63,666 bases of DNA, taken from positions 1 through 63,666 of the forward strand of contig CAKOYF010000009.1 in the NCBI GenBank assembly GCA_934130595.1, read 5' to 3'. Positions 1 to 8,856 of the stretch are shown here, in pieces; position 1 is the first letter of the stretch, and each line of letters opens with the position of its first letter. The notes beneath the pieces were generated by a model, which was not told the origin of the DNA, made no database searches, and saw nothing but the letters and a program-made list of their open reading frames with translations. The translations under genes and the position numbers were made by a program. Origin of the DNA: an uncultured Clostridia bacterium. GTDB lineage: Bacteria; Bacillota; Clostridia; TANB77; CAG-465.

Positions 1-822
1 GTTACTACACCTTGTGATGTCTTTTTATAATAATATACTACTTCTATATTTTCTCTTCCTACTGTTCCAGATAAGTTCTTAGTATCTTTTGTATATGTAT
101 AGTTTGGTATATCTTTCTTTTCTGTTGTATATGAATCTCCTTCTTTATATGTAGTTGTTATTTCATCTACTGATGGGATTTCTACACCTGTATTTTCATC
201 TATGTATTTTACTACTACATTAGATAGTTTTCTGTATTCATATGTTACTGTTATTAACTCTGGTGTCATTTTTCCTTTAGCGTTTGCTGGTGTTAATACT
301 AATTCATATCCGTCTACTGTAGCTGGTGTTGTTGTATAATTATCATTTTCTAGTCCTGTTTGTGACTGACTATCAGCTATTTCTTTTTGAGTTACTTGAT
401 CGATATATCTAGTTACTACACCTTGTGATGTCTTTTTGTAATAATACACAACTTCTATGTTTTCTCTTGCTACTGTTCCTCTTGTATTATCTGTATCTCT
501 TGTATATGTATAACCTGTTATATCTTTTAATTCTGTAGTATATGAATCTCCTTGTTTGTATGTAGTAGTTATTTCATCTACTCCTGGAATTTCTTTTCCA
601 GTATTTTCGTCTATGTATTTTACTGTTACATTAGATAGTTTTCTGTATTCATATGTTACTGTTATTTTATCCATTGTTAGTTTTCCATCTTTGTTTTGTG
701 GTGTAACTACTAATGTATATCCATCTATAGTTTTAGCACTTGTAGTATAATCATCTCCTACATTTCCTGTTATTGGTGTGCTATCTGCTATTTCATCTTT
801 TGTTACTTGATCGATATATTTT
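1..822. repeat. Two tandem 411-bp coding repeats (MucBP pairs)
   Basis: The stretches starting at 1 and 412 (shared GTTACTACACCTTGTGATGT) and at 391 and 802 (shared GTTACTTGATCGATATAT) keep an exact 411-bp register, equal to 137 codons. The repeats are in frame inside the surface-protein gene and similar at the nucleotide level, so recombination could change copy number. At least one further copy may lie left of the window. Confidence 0.85.
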
Positions 823-2759
823 ACTTCTAATCCATCTGATACTATTGTAACTGGTACATCTACTACTGTTTCATTTCCAGCTACATCTATTACTTTAAAT
901 GTATATGTATCTGGTACTGTTACTTCGTATTCTGCTGTTGTTGATGTTACTTCTGTTCCATCTGGTAAAATTATCTTTGCAACTCCTGATTCATTATCTG
1001 TAGCTTTTAATGTTATCTTAGCTGTTCTTCTTTTACTTGTTGGTTGCTCTATACTTGGTGTTCCTTGTGGTGGAACTTTATCTATATTTGTTATTTTTAT
1101 TGTCTTAGTTGCTGTAGCTCCACTATTATCTGTTGCTATAAATTCATATGTTCCATTTTGTTCTACTTCATATGTTGTACTTGCTGCATTTTCTACAGTT
1201 CCATCTGGTTTCTTTATGCTTACAACACTTCCATCTGTATCTGCAGCTGTTGCTGTAATTGTTACATTGCCATTTGTCCATTCTGTTGGATTTTGTGAAA
1301 GCTCTAATGTTGGCGCTACATTTTCATGTAATAGTACATGTGTTACTCCACTAACATTTCCTGCTCCATCTATTGTCTTTATATGTAAATATGTTTTTGG
1401 TCCATTTCCTAATGTGTAGTTTATTGTTGTTGATGTTGTATCTATAGTATTGTCTGGTTCTGTATTTTCTTTGTTATCTACTACATAACTATATCCTGCA
1501 ACACCTGTCTCTCTATATTTACTTATTGTATTAGATGTAGCTTTTTCAAGAGTCGTTCTTTCAGAAGCTTCTACATAATATTTATATGTTGTTCCATTAT
1601 CTTTAGCTGTATATTTTACTGTTCCGTTAAGTCCATTTAATGTGGCTGAACTTATAGTTGGTTTATTTGGTGCATTTATATCTTTAAAGTTACTATCTAC
1701 AGCTGTTGTATCTGTATTTACATCTCCTAAATAGAAAAGTAAGTTTGCCCATATTTTTTGCTCATCTTGTGTAGCAGCACCACTTGAGTGTCCTGTTTGA
1801 ATCATTGCACAGTTATTATTTACTGTTAAATAATAATTCCATTGACCTTTTCCGTTTTGATCTGTATAACTTCCTACATTTGTAAACATCATTTCTATGT
1901 TTCCATATGCGACTTGTTGTACATCATGACAGTGAGGAACTGTAAGAACTGTTCCTGCTTTTCCTATATACCAAGGATAAGTTGTAAATACGTTATTAGT
2001 CTTTAATGTTACTGAAGTTGTTGAAGAAGTATTTGCTCCATTCAAATTTCCTGGATTTGTTCCATTTGGTAAAGTTACTCCATCATCTTTAACTGTTTTA
2101 ATATTAAAATACGATCTTAGTGTTGCAAAGTTTGCAGCTCTTGCATCATCACCTCTTATAGTATCATGTCCCATTACACAGCTATTGCCTTCAGCTAAAT
2201 ACTGTTTCATTACTGCTGCTGCGCTTGAACTTATATCCTGACCTGCATATGAGTCCCATGTTCCAAATACTACTACTTGGTAGTTATATTCACCATTTGA
2301 TTGTTTATATAAATATTTTCCTGGATTGTTATTGAACTCAGTAACAGCTACTGGTGTTACTTCTATAAGTCCACGACCATATCCCCTAGAGTCTGTTGAG
2401 TTTGGTGCTTCCATCCATTGCTTTAATGATGCAGATTTTTTTACTGTTACATTTTCTCCATCATAAGTTGTAAATGTTATATTTTCACTAACAGCTTCAG
2501 CATCAGGATAAACGTTTAATACTTTTACCTCATTACCTTCATTTCCTGTTAAACTAGTAAAATCTCCTCCATTTACACTCTTTTTAACATCATAATTATA
2601 TGATTTTTCGGTATCACTATTTGTCCAGCTTAAATTTGCTGTATCATTTGTTGTTGTACCACTTAAATTTAAGCTTGGGGCTGCTAGAATAATACCTGTA
2701 CTTATTATTGCTATGGCTACTAAAATACCGCCTAAAAAAATAAATTTCTTTTTCTTCAT
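1..2759 (-). CDS. Large secreted surface protein with MucBP-type repeats (3' end outside window)
   Basis: Open reading frame from an ATG at 2759 (SD AGAGGGG) that runs off the left edge; about 919 codons are visible. Residues 1-26 form a signal peptide (MKKKKFIFLGG then a hydrophobic core). A fibronectin-like strand region follows, then a globular part of about 300 residues with VLNVYPD, VVVFGTWDSYAGQD and MGHDTIRGDD, which resembles the Clostridia DUF5057 family by memory. Next come Ig/cadherin-like modules (for example KATDNESGVAKI) and then tandem MucBP-like units, each containing VTYEYRKLSNV.VKYIDENTG. Such proteins are extracellular adhesins or envelope proteins. The anchor, if any, lies beyond the window. 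The sequence supports secretion and repeat architecture; ligand and function are unknown. Confidence 0.85.
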   Translation of the reverse strand, partial: MKKKKFIFLGGILVAIAIISTGIILAAPSLNLSGTTTNDTANLSWTNSDTEKSYNYDVKKSVNGGDFTSLTGNEGNEVKVLNVYPDAEAVSENITFTTYDGENVTVKKSASLKQWMEAPNSTDSRGYGRGLIEVTPVAVTEFNNNPGKYLYKQSNGEYNYQVVVFGTWDSYAGQDISSSAAAVMKQYLAEGNSCVMGHDTIRGDDARAANFATLRSYFNIKTVKDDGVTLPNGTNPGNLNGANTSSTTSVTLKTNNVFTTYPWYIGKAGTVLTVPHCHDVQQVAYGNIEMMFTNVGSYTDQNGKGQWNYYLTVNNNCAMIQTGHSSGAATQDEQKIWANLLFYLGDVNTDTTAVDSNFKDINAPNKPTISSATLNGLNGTVKYTAKDNGTTYKYYVEASERTTLEKATSNTISKYRETGVAGYSYVVDNKENTEPDNTIDTTSTTINYTLGNGPKTYLHIKTIDGAGNVSGVTHVLLHENVAPTLELSQNPTEWTNGNVTITATAADTDGSVVSIKKPDGTVENAASTTYEVEQNGTYEFIATDNSGATATKTIKITNIDKVPPQGTPSIEQPTSKRRTAKITLKATDNESGVAKIILPDGTEVTSTTAEYEVTVPDTYTFKVIDVAGNETVVDVPVTIVSDGLEVKYIDQVTKDEIADSTPITGNVGDDYTTSAKTIDGYTLVVTPQNKDGKLTMDKITVTYEYRKLSNVTVKYIDENTGKEIPGVDEITTTYKQGDSYTTELKDITGYTYTRDTDNTRGTVARENIEVVYYYKKTSQGVVTRYIDQVTQKEIADSQSQTGLENDNYTTTPATVDGYELVLTPANAKGKMTPELITVTYEYRKLSNVVVKYIDENTGVEIPSVDEITTTYKEGDSYTTEKKDIPNYTYTKDTKNLSGTVGRENIEVVYYYKKTSQGVV

Positions 2760-2792
2760 ATTATCCCCTCTAAAAAAATTTCCTATATAATA

Positions 2793-2821
2793 TTAATATC
2801 ACAAAAGAAAACTTTAATCAA
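2793..2821 (-). promoter_or_regulatory. Promoter of the surface-protein gene
   Basis: Read on the minus strand: TTGATT, 17-bp spacer, TATTAA. This lies 34 bp before the ATG at 2759 and fits a housekeeping sigma-A promoter. Confidence 0.5.
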
Positions 2822-2829
2822 CAAAAAAC

Positions 2830-2860
2830 AAGAAGATAGACGTACTTTTTCTACCTTCTT
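2830..2860 (-). terminator. Intrinsic terminator of the GME-pcrA-HAM1 operon
   Basis: Minus strand: an 11-bp stem (AAGAAGGTAGA / TCTATCTTCTT, one G-T pair) with a loop of about 9 nt, followed by GTTTTTT. It lies 45 bp after the stop codon at 2905. Confidence 0.75.
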
Positions 2861-2904
2861 TATATTATAATTATTTGCATTTTTTTATTACTTATTAATT
2901 TTAA

Positions 2905-3477
2905 TTATTGATTTTTATACCAATTAGCAAATTCTTGTAATGAAGAGCCTGATACTTCTCTTCTTTTTTCTATTTCCTCATCTGATAATTCAGATAAAGT
3001 TCTTGTTGGATCAAAAGAATCTTTATATATATGCCATAATGGACTCCATTGTTTTTCATTGTCATTTCCTCTATATTCTTCTGCAATTGTTCCTTTATGT
3101 TCATAAAAGAAATATTTTATATCTTTTCCATCATAGTATGCTACACATTCTTTAAAAGCACATTTTCTATTTTCTTTGCCTCTCATAATATCTAGTATTC
3201 CTTGTACTCCTATAGTATCTAAAGCAAAATTTACAAATGCTCTAGGAAATCCATTTAATGCTTCTATATAAAATCCAGAATCTAAAGCTATACATGGTTG
3301 TTTTACGACTTGATATGCTTGTAGTACTTTTTGCTTAGCAATTTCTTGAATATCATCTGTACGTGGTTCTATAAGTTCATAGTTATATGGTTCTAATTCA
3401 ATATTAACATCATTTAAATACTGCTTAGCAGTAGAAATCTTTCCTTTATTAGTTGTAACAAATGTTATTTTTCTCAT
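2905..3477 (-). CDS. HAM1/RdgB-like non-canonical purine NTP pyrophosphatase
   Basis: 190 residues, the usual length of the Ham1/ITPase family, which hydrolyses dITP/XTP to monophosphates and so cleans the nucleotide pool. The N-terminal FVTTNKGKISTAKQYL fits the family T-x-x-N-x-x-K motif. ALDSGFYIEALNGFPRAF corresponds to the usual DDSGL.VDALNG.PG region, with the first Asp replaced by Leu, so this is a divergent member. SD GGGAGA precedes the ATG. It is the last gene of a three-gene operon behind pcrA (22-bp gap). Family membership is well supported; exact substrate specificity is inferred. Confidence 0.8.
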   Translation of the reverse strand: MRKITFVTTNKGKISTAKQYLNDVNIELEPYNYELIEPRTDDIQEIAKQKVLQAYQVVKQPCIALDSGFYIEALNGFPRAFVNFALDTIGVQGILDIMRGKENRKCAFKECVAYYDGKDIKYFFYEHKGTIAEEYRGNDNEKQWSPLWHIYKDSFDPTRTLSELSDEEIEKRREVSGSSLQEFANWYKNQ

Positions 3478-3498
3478 TTTTTTATTCTCCCTTTTTTA

Positions 3499-5796
3499 CT
3501 ACTCTTCTATTATGTCTAGTGGTGTATAATTTGCCATTAATCTTTTAAATCCATTTCCATCAAACATTATGTCTAATTTGTAATCTTCACCCTCTGGTTC
3601 AATATTAGTTATTGTACCTATACCAAACTTCTTATGCTTTACTTTCATACCAACTTTATATTTACTTCCTGATGAAGTATTAGCTTTAGGTTGAACTGAA
3701 GTTCCTGCAAGATTTTTTAAGAAAGAATCCACACTTACTCCTACATTAGGTTTTACTTTTCTTTCTATATTTTCATTAACTCTATTTGAAATATATGTTT
3801 CAACTCTTTTATATTCACTATCTAGCCATGGATTACTTGAATTTGATCTTCCTCTATTTTCTTTGTTTTCAATTGAATCCTCTGTAAGTAATGAATCTGG
3901 TATTTCATTTATAAACCTTGATGGTGTAGAAAAACTTGTTGAACCATATAATGTTCTTTTTTTAGTATTAGTCATAAACAAGTGCTTTTTAGCTCTAGTT
4001 ATTGCTACATAGCATAATCTACGCTCTTCTTCTGTTTGTGCATCTTCTTCTATAGAACGCTTTGATGGAAAAAGTCCTTCTTCCATTCCTACCAAAAATA
4101 CATTTTCAAACTCTAGTCCTTTGGCACTGTGCATTGTCATAAGTGTTACTGCTTCTGTGCTTTCATCTAAGTTATCTACATCTGACACAAGTGCAATACT
4201 CTCTAAGAAATCTCCTAATGAATTTTCAGCATTTTCATTTTCAAATTCAATTGCAACACCAATAAATTCCATAAGGTTATCAAAACGTATTTCTGTTTCT
4301 TTAGTGCCTTCTGCATTTAACATATCTTCATATCCTGAATCTTTTAATACTTTTTTTATTAATTCAGATACTTTTATTGTTTCTTTTTGTTTAATGAGAT
4401 CATTCATCATATCTCTAAACATTATTATATTTCCGGCACTTCTTATTCCAACTAAATTATTACTGTCTTGTATAAGCTCAAATATTGAAACTCCTTTTTG
4501 AGTTGCTAACATATCTAACTTATCTACAGCAGTATCACCAATACCTCTTTTAGGTTCATTTATTATTCTTTTTAATGCTATATTATCATTTCTATTTTGT
4601 ATAAGTTTTAAATAACTTATTATATCTTTTATTTCTTTTCTAGCATAAAACTTTATTCCACCTATTAATTTATACGGTGTACCAGATTTCATAAATACTT
4701 CTTCTAGTACTCTGGCTTGAGCATTTGTTCTAAATAATACTGCAAAATCTGAATATTTTTCGCCTTCTTTTTTGCAAATTTCATCTATTTTATCTACTAC
4801 ATACTCTACTTCTTCATATTCATTATTTAATGTTTTGTACTCAATTTTATCTCCTTCATTATTTTGTGTCCATAACACTTTATCTATTTTAGAAGAATTG
4901 TTTTTTATTACTTCATTTGCTGCATTTAATATATTTTGTGTACTTCTATAATTTTCTTCAAGCTTTACTATTTTTGCATTTGGAAATTCTTTTTCAAAAT
5001 TTAAAATATTTGTTATATCTGCTCCTCTAAATCCATATATGCTCTGTGATTCATCACCAACAACACAAATATTTCCTGTAGCTGCTGAAAGTAAGCTAAT
5101 TAATAAAAACTGAGTTTTATTAGTATCCTGATACTCATCTACTAATATGTAATTAAATTTGCTTTGGTAATAATCTAATCTGTCTGGATGCTCTAAAAAT
5201 AATTTAACTGTTAGCATTATAATATCATCAAAATCTATAGAATTATTTGTTCTTAATGTTGCTTGATACATACTATATACTTTAGCAATCTCTTCTTTTC
5301 TAAAATCTCCTATAGCATCTTTTTGATATGCCACATCATCTTTCATTACTTCTTTTGCTTTACTTATTTCAGATTTTATTAATCCTACTGGATATATTTT
5401 TTCATCTATATTTAATTTTTTCATTACTTCTTTGATTACTTTTTCTTTATCTATTTCATCAAAAATATTAAAATCTCTTGTATATCCTAGTAATTCTATC
5501 TCTCTTTTTAATATTCTTACACACACAGAGTGAAAAGTACCAAGCCACATATCTTGTGCAACTTGTCCAACTAATCCTTCTACTCTTTCTTTCATCTCTT
5601 TTGCAGCTTTATTTGTAAATGTAATGGCAAGTATTTGCCATGGCTTTACTATTTCTTGCTCAAGTAAATATGCAATCTTATATGTTAATACTCTTGTTTT
5701 ACCTGAACCAGCACCAGCAAGAATCAATAATGGTCCATCCATATACTCAACTGCTTCTTTTTGTCTATCATTTAATCCTTCTAATAAATTACTCAT
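3499..5796 (-). CDS. pcrA: ATP-dependent DNA helicase PcrA/UvrD (superfamily 1A)
   Basis: 765 residues, typical PcrA length. It is a 3'-5' helicase acting in repair and in clearing replication and transcription conflicts. Motif I GAGSGKT is at residues 28-34; TFTNKAA (Ia), VDEYQDTN (II), GDESQSIYGFRGAD (III), ENYRS (IV), MTMHSAKGLEF (V) and CYVAITRAKK (VI) follow in order. The C-terminal Tudor-like module (VGMKVKHKKFGIGTI) that binds RNA polymerase in PcrA is present. The gene starts 1 bp after the upstream GME-fold gene, with its SD (AGAGGTG) inside that gene, so the two are likely translationally coupled. Confidence 0.97.
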   Translation of the reverse strand: MSNLLEGLNDRQKEAVEYMDGPLLILAGAGSGKTRVLTYKIAYLLEQEIVKPWQILAITFTNKAAKEMKERVEGLVGQVAQDMWLGTFHSVCVRILKREIELLGYTRDFNIFDEIDKEKVIKEVMKKLNIDEKIYPVGLIKSEISKAKEVMKDDVAYQKDAIGDFRKEEIAKVYSMYQATLRTNNSIDFDDIIMLTVKLFLEHPDRLDYYQSKFNYILVDEYQDTNKTQFLLISLLSAATGNICVVGDESQSIYGFRGADITNILNFEKEFPNAKIVKLEENYRSTQNILNAANEVIKNNSSKIDKVLWTQNNEGDKIEYKTLNNEYEEVEYVVDKIDEICKKEGEKYSDFAVLFRTNAQARVLEEVFMKSGTPYKLIGGIKFYARKEIKDIISYLKLIQNRNDNIALKRIINEPKRGIGDTAVDKLDMLATQKGVSIFELIQDSNNLVGIRSAGNIIMFRDMMNDLIKQKETIKVSELIKKVLKDSGYEDMLNAEGTKETEIRFDNLMEFIGVAIEFENENAENSLGDFLESIALVSDVDNLDESTEAVTLMTMHSAKGLEFENVFLVGMEEGLFPSKRSIEEDAQTEEERRLCYVAITRAKKHLFMTNTKKRTLYGSTSFSTPSRFINEIPDSLLTEDSIENKENRGRSNSSNPWLDSEYKRVETYISNRVNENIERKVKPNVGVSVDSFLKNLAGTSVQPKANTSSGSKYKVGMKVKHKKFGIGTITNIEPEGEDYKLDIMFDGNGFKRLMANYTPLDIIEE

Positions 5797-5797
5797 T

Positions 5798-6517
5798 TTA
5801 CACCTCTACTATTCCACCATAATCTATTACATCTAAATCTTTAAAATCTATTAATTTCAAATTTCTTATTTTAATAAAATCACGTATTTTATTTTCTCTA
5901 TCAATTTTATTTAAATCTCCAAATACTATAATGTTGTTATCTACTCTACCTATAGCCCCACCAATAAATCCATTCATATTACTATAATTACCATATTCAT
6001 CTTTTAGTTTTATATCTGGTGTATAGTCTAATAGCAATACACTTATATTATTTGCAATTAATTTTTCTGCAATTTTTCTATCTGTTGTTATTACACTAGA
6101 TTCATCTATTACAGCAACAGAACAATTTGTATATCCTTGTTCAACATTAATAAGTTCATATCCATTTTCTTTTAATTCTTTTAAAACCACTTTATCTGTA
6201 TATTTAAAGTTATGTACAGCATAGTTTCCTATTATACAAACATTGTATTTTATATCATTTGGATACTTCATTTCAACGTTTTCTTTTCCTGAAATGATAT
6301 TATACTCTGTATCTTTAAGCATAAATACTAAATCATCATATTTGCTTTTTTCAACTATTAAAGTGTCTCCTATTTTAGTTGTAAATATATCTACATGCGA
6401 AGATATTTCAGCATAAACATTATTGCTAGTCTCTATAGGTACTAGTTTATACCCCAAATATTTTAGCATATTTTTTTCAACATTTCTCATTCTCTTATCT
6501 ATTAAAATATATTCCAT
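5798..6517 (-). CDS. DUF6873-like protein of the guanidino-modifying-enzyme (GME) fold
   Basis: 239 residues, no signal peptide or membrane segment. Short motifs such as GYTNCSVAVIDESSVITTD and a C-terminal NIIVFGDLNKIDR fit the Clostridia DUF6873 family of GME-fold proteins; this is family recall, not a search. The GME fold is known from arginine deiminase and dimethylargininase, but I cannot identify a full catalytic triad here, so activity is open. It is the first gene of the operon with pcrA, and the SD AGGGG precedes the ATG. Confidence 0.6.
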   Translation of the reverse strand: MEYILIDKRMRNVEKNMLKYLGYKLVPIETSNNVYAEISSHVDIFTTKIGDTLIVEKSKYDDLVFMLKDTEYNIISGKENVEMKYPNDIKYNVCIIGNYAVHNFKYTDKVVLKELKENGYELINVEQGYTNCSVAVIDESSVITTDRKIAEKLIANNISVLLLDYTPDIKLKDEYGNYSNMNGFIGGAIGRVDNNIIVFGDLNKIDRENKIRDFIKIRNLKLIDFKDLDVIDYGGIVEV

Positions 6518-6553
6518 ACTTTACCCCTAAACCTTTGTTTGATTTTCATGTCT

Positions 6554-6582
6554 ATTATATCAAAAGTTAATATATAATTCAA
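6554..6582 (-). promoter_or_regulatory. Promoter of the GME-pcrA-HAM1 operon
   Basis: Minus strand TTGAAT, 17-bp spacer, TATAAT, ending 37 bp before the ATG at 6517. Confidence 0.65.
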
Positions 6583-6626
6583 TCAATGAATACAAATAAA
6601 TAATAATTAAAAAATGAATAAAAATA

Positions 6627-6654
6627 AAGTATATATTATTTCTAATATATACTT
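6627..6654 (-). terminator. Intrinsic terminator after ypeB
   Basis: Perfect 12-bp stem AAGTATATATTA / TAATATATACTT with loop GAAA on the minus strand, followed by TATTTTTATT. The stem has little GC, as usual in this genome. Confidence 0.7.
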
Positions 6655-6663
6655 CATTTTCTT

Positions 6664-8037
6664 TTACATTGCTAGAGTACCTCCTGGTGTATCAAGTAAT
6701 ATGTATATTTTTTCTTGTACTAAAGTATCAGCATTTATATAAATTAAGAACCTTTTTTCATCAACAGTACCTTCAAATTCATACACTAACACTTCACTTT
6801 TAGAATCTGTTGGAATTATACATAATCTTTCATTTTCTATTTTTATATCTTTCTTTATTTTTTCTCTTGCCTCTTTAATTGTCTTTTGTGGCATTACCAC
6901 TCTTTCTCTATGATTATATATATATCCATTTGCCTCTATTGTCATAATCTCTCCATTGTCTAAGGCTACTTTTACCTTTATTAAATCTGGATACATAACT
7001 ATTTCATTTTCATATGCAGCAAAAGAAATAGTAACCATATTATCTGATTTTAAATAATATGTAGGAATTATATTATCTATTCCTAATTTACTTAAAAATT
7101 CTTTAGCATATTTTTTAGCTTCATCAATTTCTATATTTTCACTTTCTACTTTTCTATCCGATATCATTTGATATATACGCCCATCTTGCTTTGTTGCTAA
7201 AATTGTTTTAGTTGTATCACTCTCTTTCATCTTTACTTCATATTCATATAATGGAATTTTACCAGACTGTTCTGATTTATACTCTATACTTTCAATATTA
7301 ATCTTATTTTTTAAAATTTCTAATACTTCATCTTCTGTTAATATTTTTCCTGTTAAAAATGCTGGCTCCATTGTTAAGATATGGTTTGAAAAAGCTCCAT
7401 CATATATTATTCCTTCGTATTCAGTAAATGTTTTATCAATATATTCTACATTAGATATTTCGCTTTCTGCATTTGCCTCTTTAATCTTTTCATCTCCTAT
7501 TTTTTCTAGTTCATCCCATTTTATTTTTCCTGAATTAAGAGAGGTGTATATTTCATCTGTAACTTTAGATAATTCTGATATTTTTGTATATAACGTATTA
7601 ATATTATCTTCGTATTTTTCTATTGTTTCACCATTTAAATTTTCTCTCATTAAAGAATACGAAAAATCACTAAGCTGACTTAAAAATCTAGATACGTTTG
7701 ATATACTATTTGCAGAAAATGGTAAATTATCTAGATTTGCTTTTGCACTATTTGCTTTTGCAAATATACTAGCTAAAGTTGTCATTGTATATGTATCATT
7801 AGTAGATATTTTAAGTTTTAATAATTCGTTTTCTACATTATTTATATTTGCAACAAAATCATACATTGCTTTATTATATCCATCTTGAACTTCTTGTTTT
7901 TCTATTTTAAACTTTTTTAGTAACGTCATCATAAAAAATACAATAATACATACAAGTGCAAAAAATATTATTCCAATCTTTTTAGGTCCTAATTTGCTTT
8001 TAATTCTTATAACCCACTTTTCAAATTTATCTAGCAT
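6664..8037 (-). CDS. ypeB: Spore germination protein YpeB
   Basis: 457 residues. One membrane segment (about 21-42) is followed by an extracytoplasmic helical domain and a C-terminal region of PepSY/YpeB repeats (ILKNKINIESIEYKS; EAKKYAKEFLSKLGI; GYIYNHRERVVMPQKTIKEAREKI). In spore formers YpeB is made in the forespore, located at the inner membrane/cortex, and needed to keep SleB stable. It starts 3 bp after sleB, the conserved sleB-ypeB pair. SD GGAGG. Family and context agree, so the call is firm. Confidence 0.93.
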   Translation of the reverse strand: MLDKFEKWVIRIKSKLGPKKIGIIFFALVCIIVFFMMTLLKKFKIEKQEVQDGYNKAMYDFVANINNVENELLKLKISTNDTYTMTTLASIFAKANSAKANLDNLPFSANSISNVSRFLSQLSDFSYSLMRENLNGETIEKYEDNINTLYTKISELSKVTDEIYTSLNSGKIKWDELEKIGDEKIKEANAESEISNVEYIDKTFTEYEGIIYDGAFSNHILTMEPAFLTGKILTEDEVLEILKNKINIESIEYKSEQSGKIPLYEYEVKMKESDTTKTILATKQDGRIYQMISDRKVESENIEIDEAKKYAKEFLSKLGIDNIIPTYYLKSDNMVTISFAAYENEIVMYPDLIKVKVALDNGEIMTIEANGYIYNHRERVVMPQKTIKEAREKIKKDIKIENERLCIIPTDSKSEVLVYEFEGTVDEKRFLIYINADTLVQEKIYILLDTPGGTLAM

Positions 8038-8040
8038 TTT

Positions 8041-8520
8041 TTATTCCTCCAAAGCAAATACATGCTTTCCAATAGTTGTTACTGTTTTTAATGAAAACAA
8101 CCATTTGCTTTTAGTTTTTGATGGATTATAGAAATACAAAGCACCATTTGTTGGATCAACACCATTCATGGCATCTTGTGCTGCTTTATATACTGTTGAA
8201 TCTTCTTCTATTGCAACATCAAACTGTCCATCTGTAACTGAAGAGAATTGCTGAGATTGATATATTACTCCTGCTATTGTATTTGGAAATGATGGATCTT
8301 TTACTCTATTCATTATAACAGCACCTACTGCAACTTGACCTATGTATGGTTCTCCTCTAGCTTCTCCATTAATTAATCTTGCTAAAAGTTCTACCATATT
8401 ATCTCCAGATGCTTTAGTAGTATATATTGAACTTTGTGCTTTTTGTGTTTGTGCATAAATTGTAACACTTATGGTAAGTAAAAACATCAAAAAAAGACAC
8501 ACTATATATTTCTTATTCAT
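8041..8520 (-). CDS. sleB: Spore cortex-lytic enzyme SleB, catalytic domain only
   Basis: 159 residues from the ATG at 8520 (SD AGGTG, 7-nt spacing; a GTG at 8529 overlaps the SD and is unlikely). A signal peptide is followed directly by the hydrolase_2/SleB lytic transglycosylase domain. LLARLINGEARGEPYIGQVAVG carries the catalytic Glu, then AVIMNRVKDPSFPNTIAGVIY and a C-terminal TTIGKHVFAL. The N-terminal peptidoglycan-binding domain of Bacillus SleB is missing, giving a short form. It depolymerises cortex muramic-delta-lactam peptidoglycan at germination. Co-transcription with ypeB is expected. Confidence 0.92.
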   Translation of the reverse strand: MNKKYIVCLFLMFLLTISVTIYAQTQKAQSSIYTTKASGDNMVELLARLINGEARGEPYIGQVAVGAVIMNRVKDPSFPNTIAGVIYQSQQFSSVTDGQFDVAIEEDSTVYKAAQDAMNGVDPTNGALYFYNPSKTKSKWLFSLKTVTTIGKHVFALEE

Positions 8521-8591
8521 AACTTTCACCTAATTTTATTTTGGTTTAGTTATTTAAAAAATATACAATGCGTCATTTTTTATTATTTATA

Positions 8592-8846
8592 TTATATGAA
8601 AAATCCTATTATAATTAAAGCTATAACTCCTGGGACACCTAAAATTCCTGCAATCAAGGCTGTAACTATGTTAAATGGAATTGTTATCCCAATTGCCATT
8701 CCAAATGTATTTACTAAAAATATCATTATTACACCTAGTACAACATTTACAGCTAGTTTTAGTATTTTCTTTACTGGCCACGCTAGTAATTTGGCTACAA
8801 CAATAACTGCAATTGCTGCAAATATTAAAACAACGTAATTAGCCAT
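8592..8846 (-). CDS. bofA: BofA-family inhibitor of pro-sigma-K processing
   Basis: 84 residues, almost entirely hydrophobic with two to three membrane segments. The C-terminal GITIPFNIVTALIAGILGVPGVIALIII is the BofA signature. In Bacillus, BofA sits with SpoIVFA in the forespore outer membrane and holds the M50 protease SpoIVFB inactive. Here it starts only 10 bp after the stop of an M50 protease (rseP), SD GGAGGG, so it is in that operon. Confidence 0.9.
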   Translation of the reverse strand: MANYVVLIFAAIAVIVVAKLLAWPVKKILKLAVNVVLGVIMIFLVNTFGMAIGITIPFNIVTALIAGILGVPGVIALIIIGFFI

Positions 8847-8856
8847 AATATCCCTC

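Noticed and set aside
1..822. Regular repeats at the left edge as a CRISPR array
   Set aside because: The repeat unit is 411 bp, in frame and coding for MucBP domains; there are no short identical repeats with spacers.
1044..1419. Plus-strand reading frames inside the surface-protein gene
   Set aside because: Shadows of the minus-strand repeat gene; low-complexity Cys/Ser/Tyr content and no SD.
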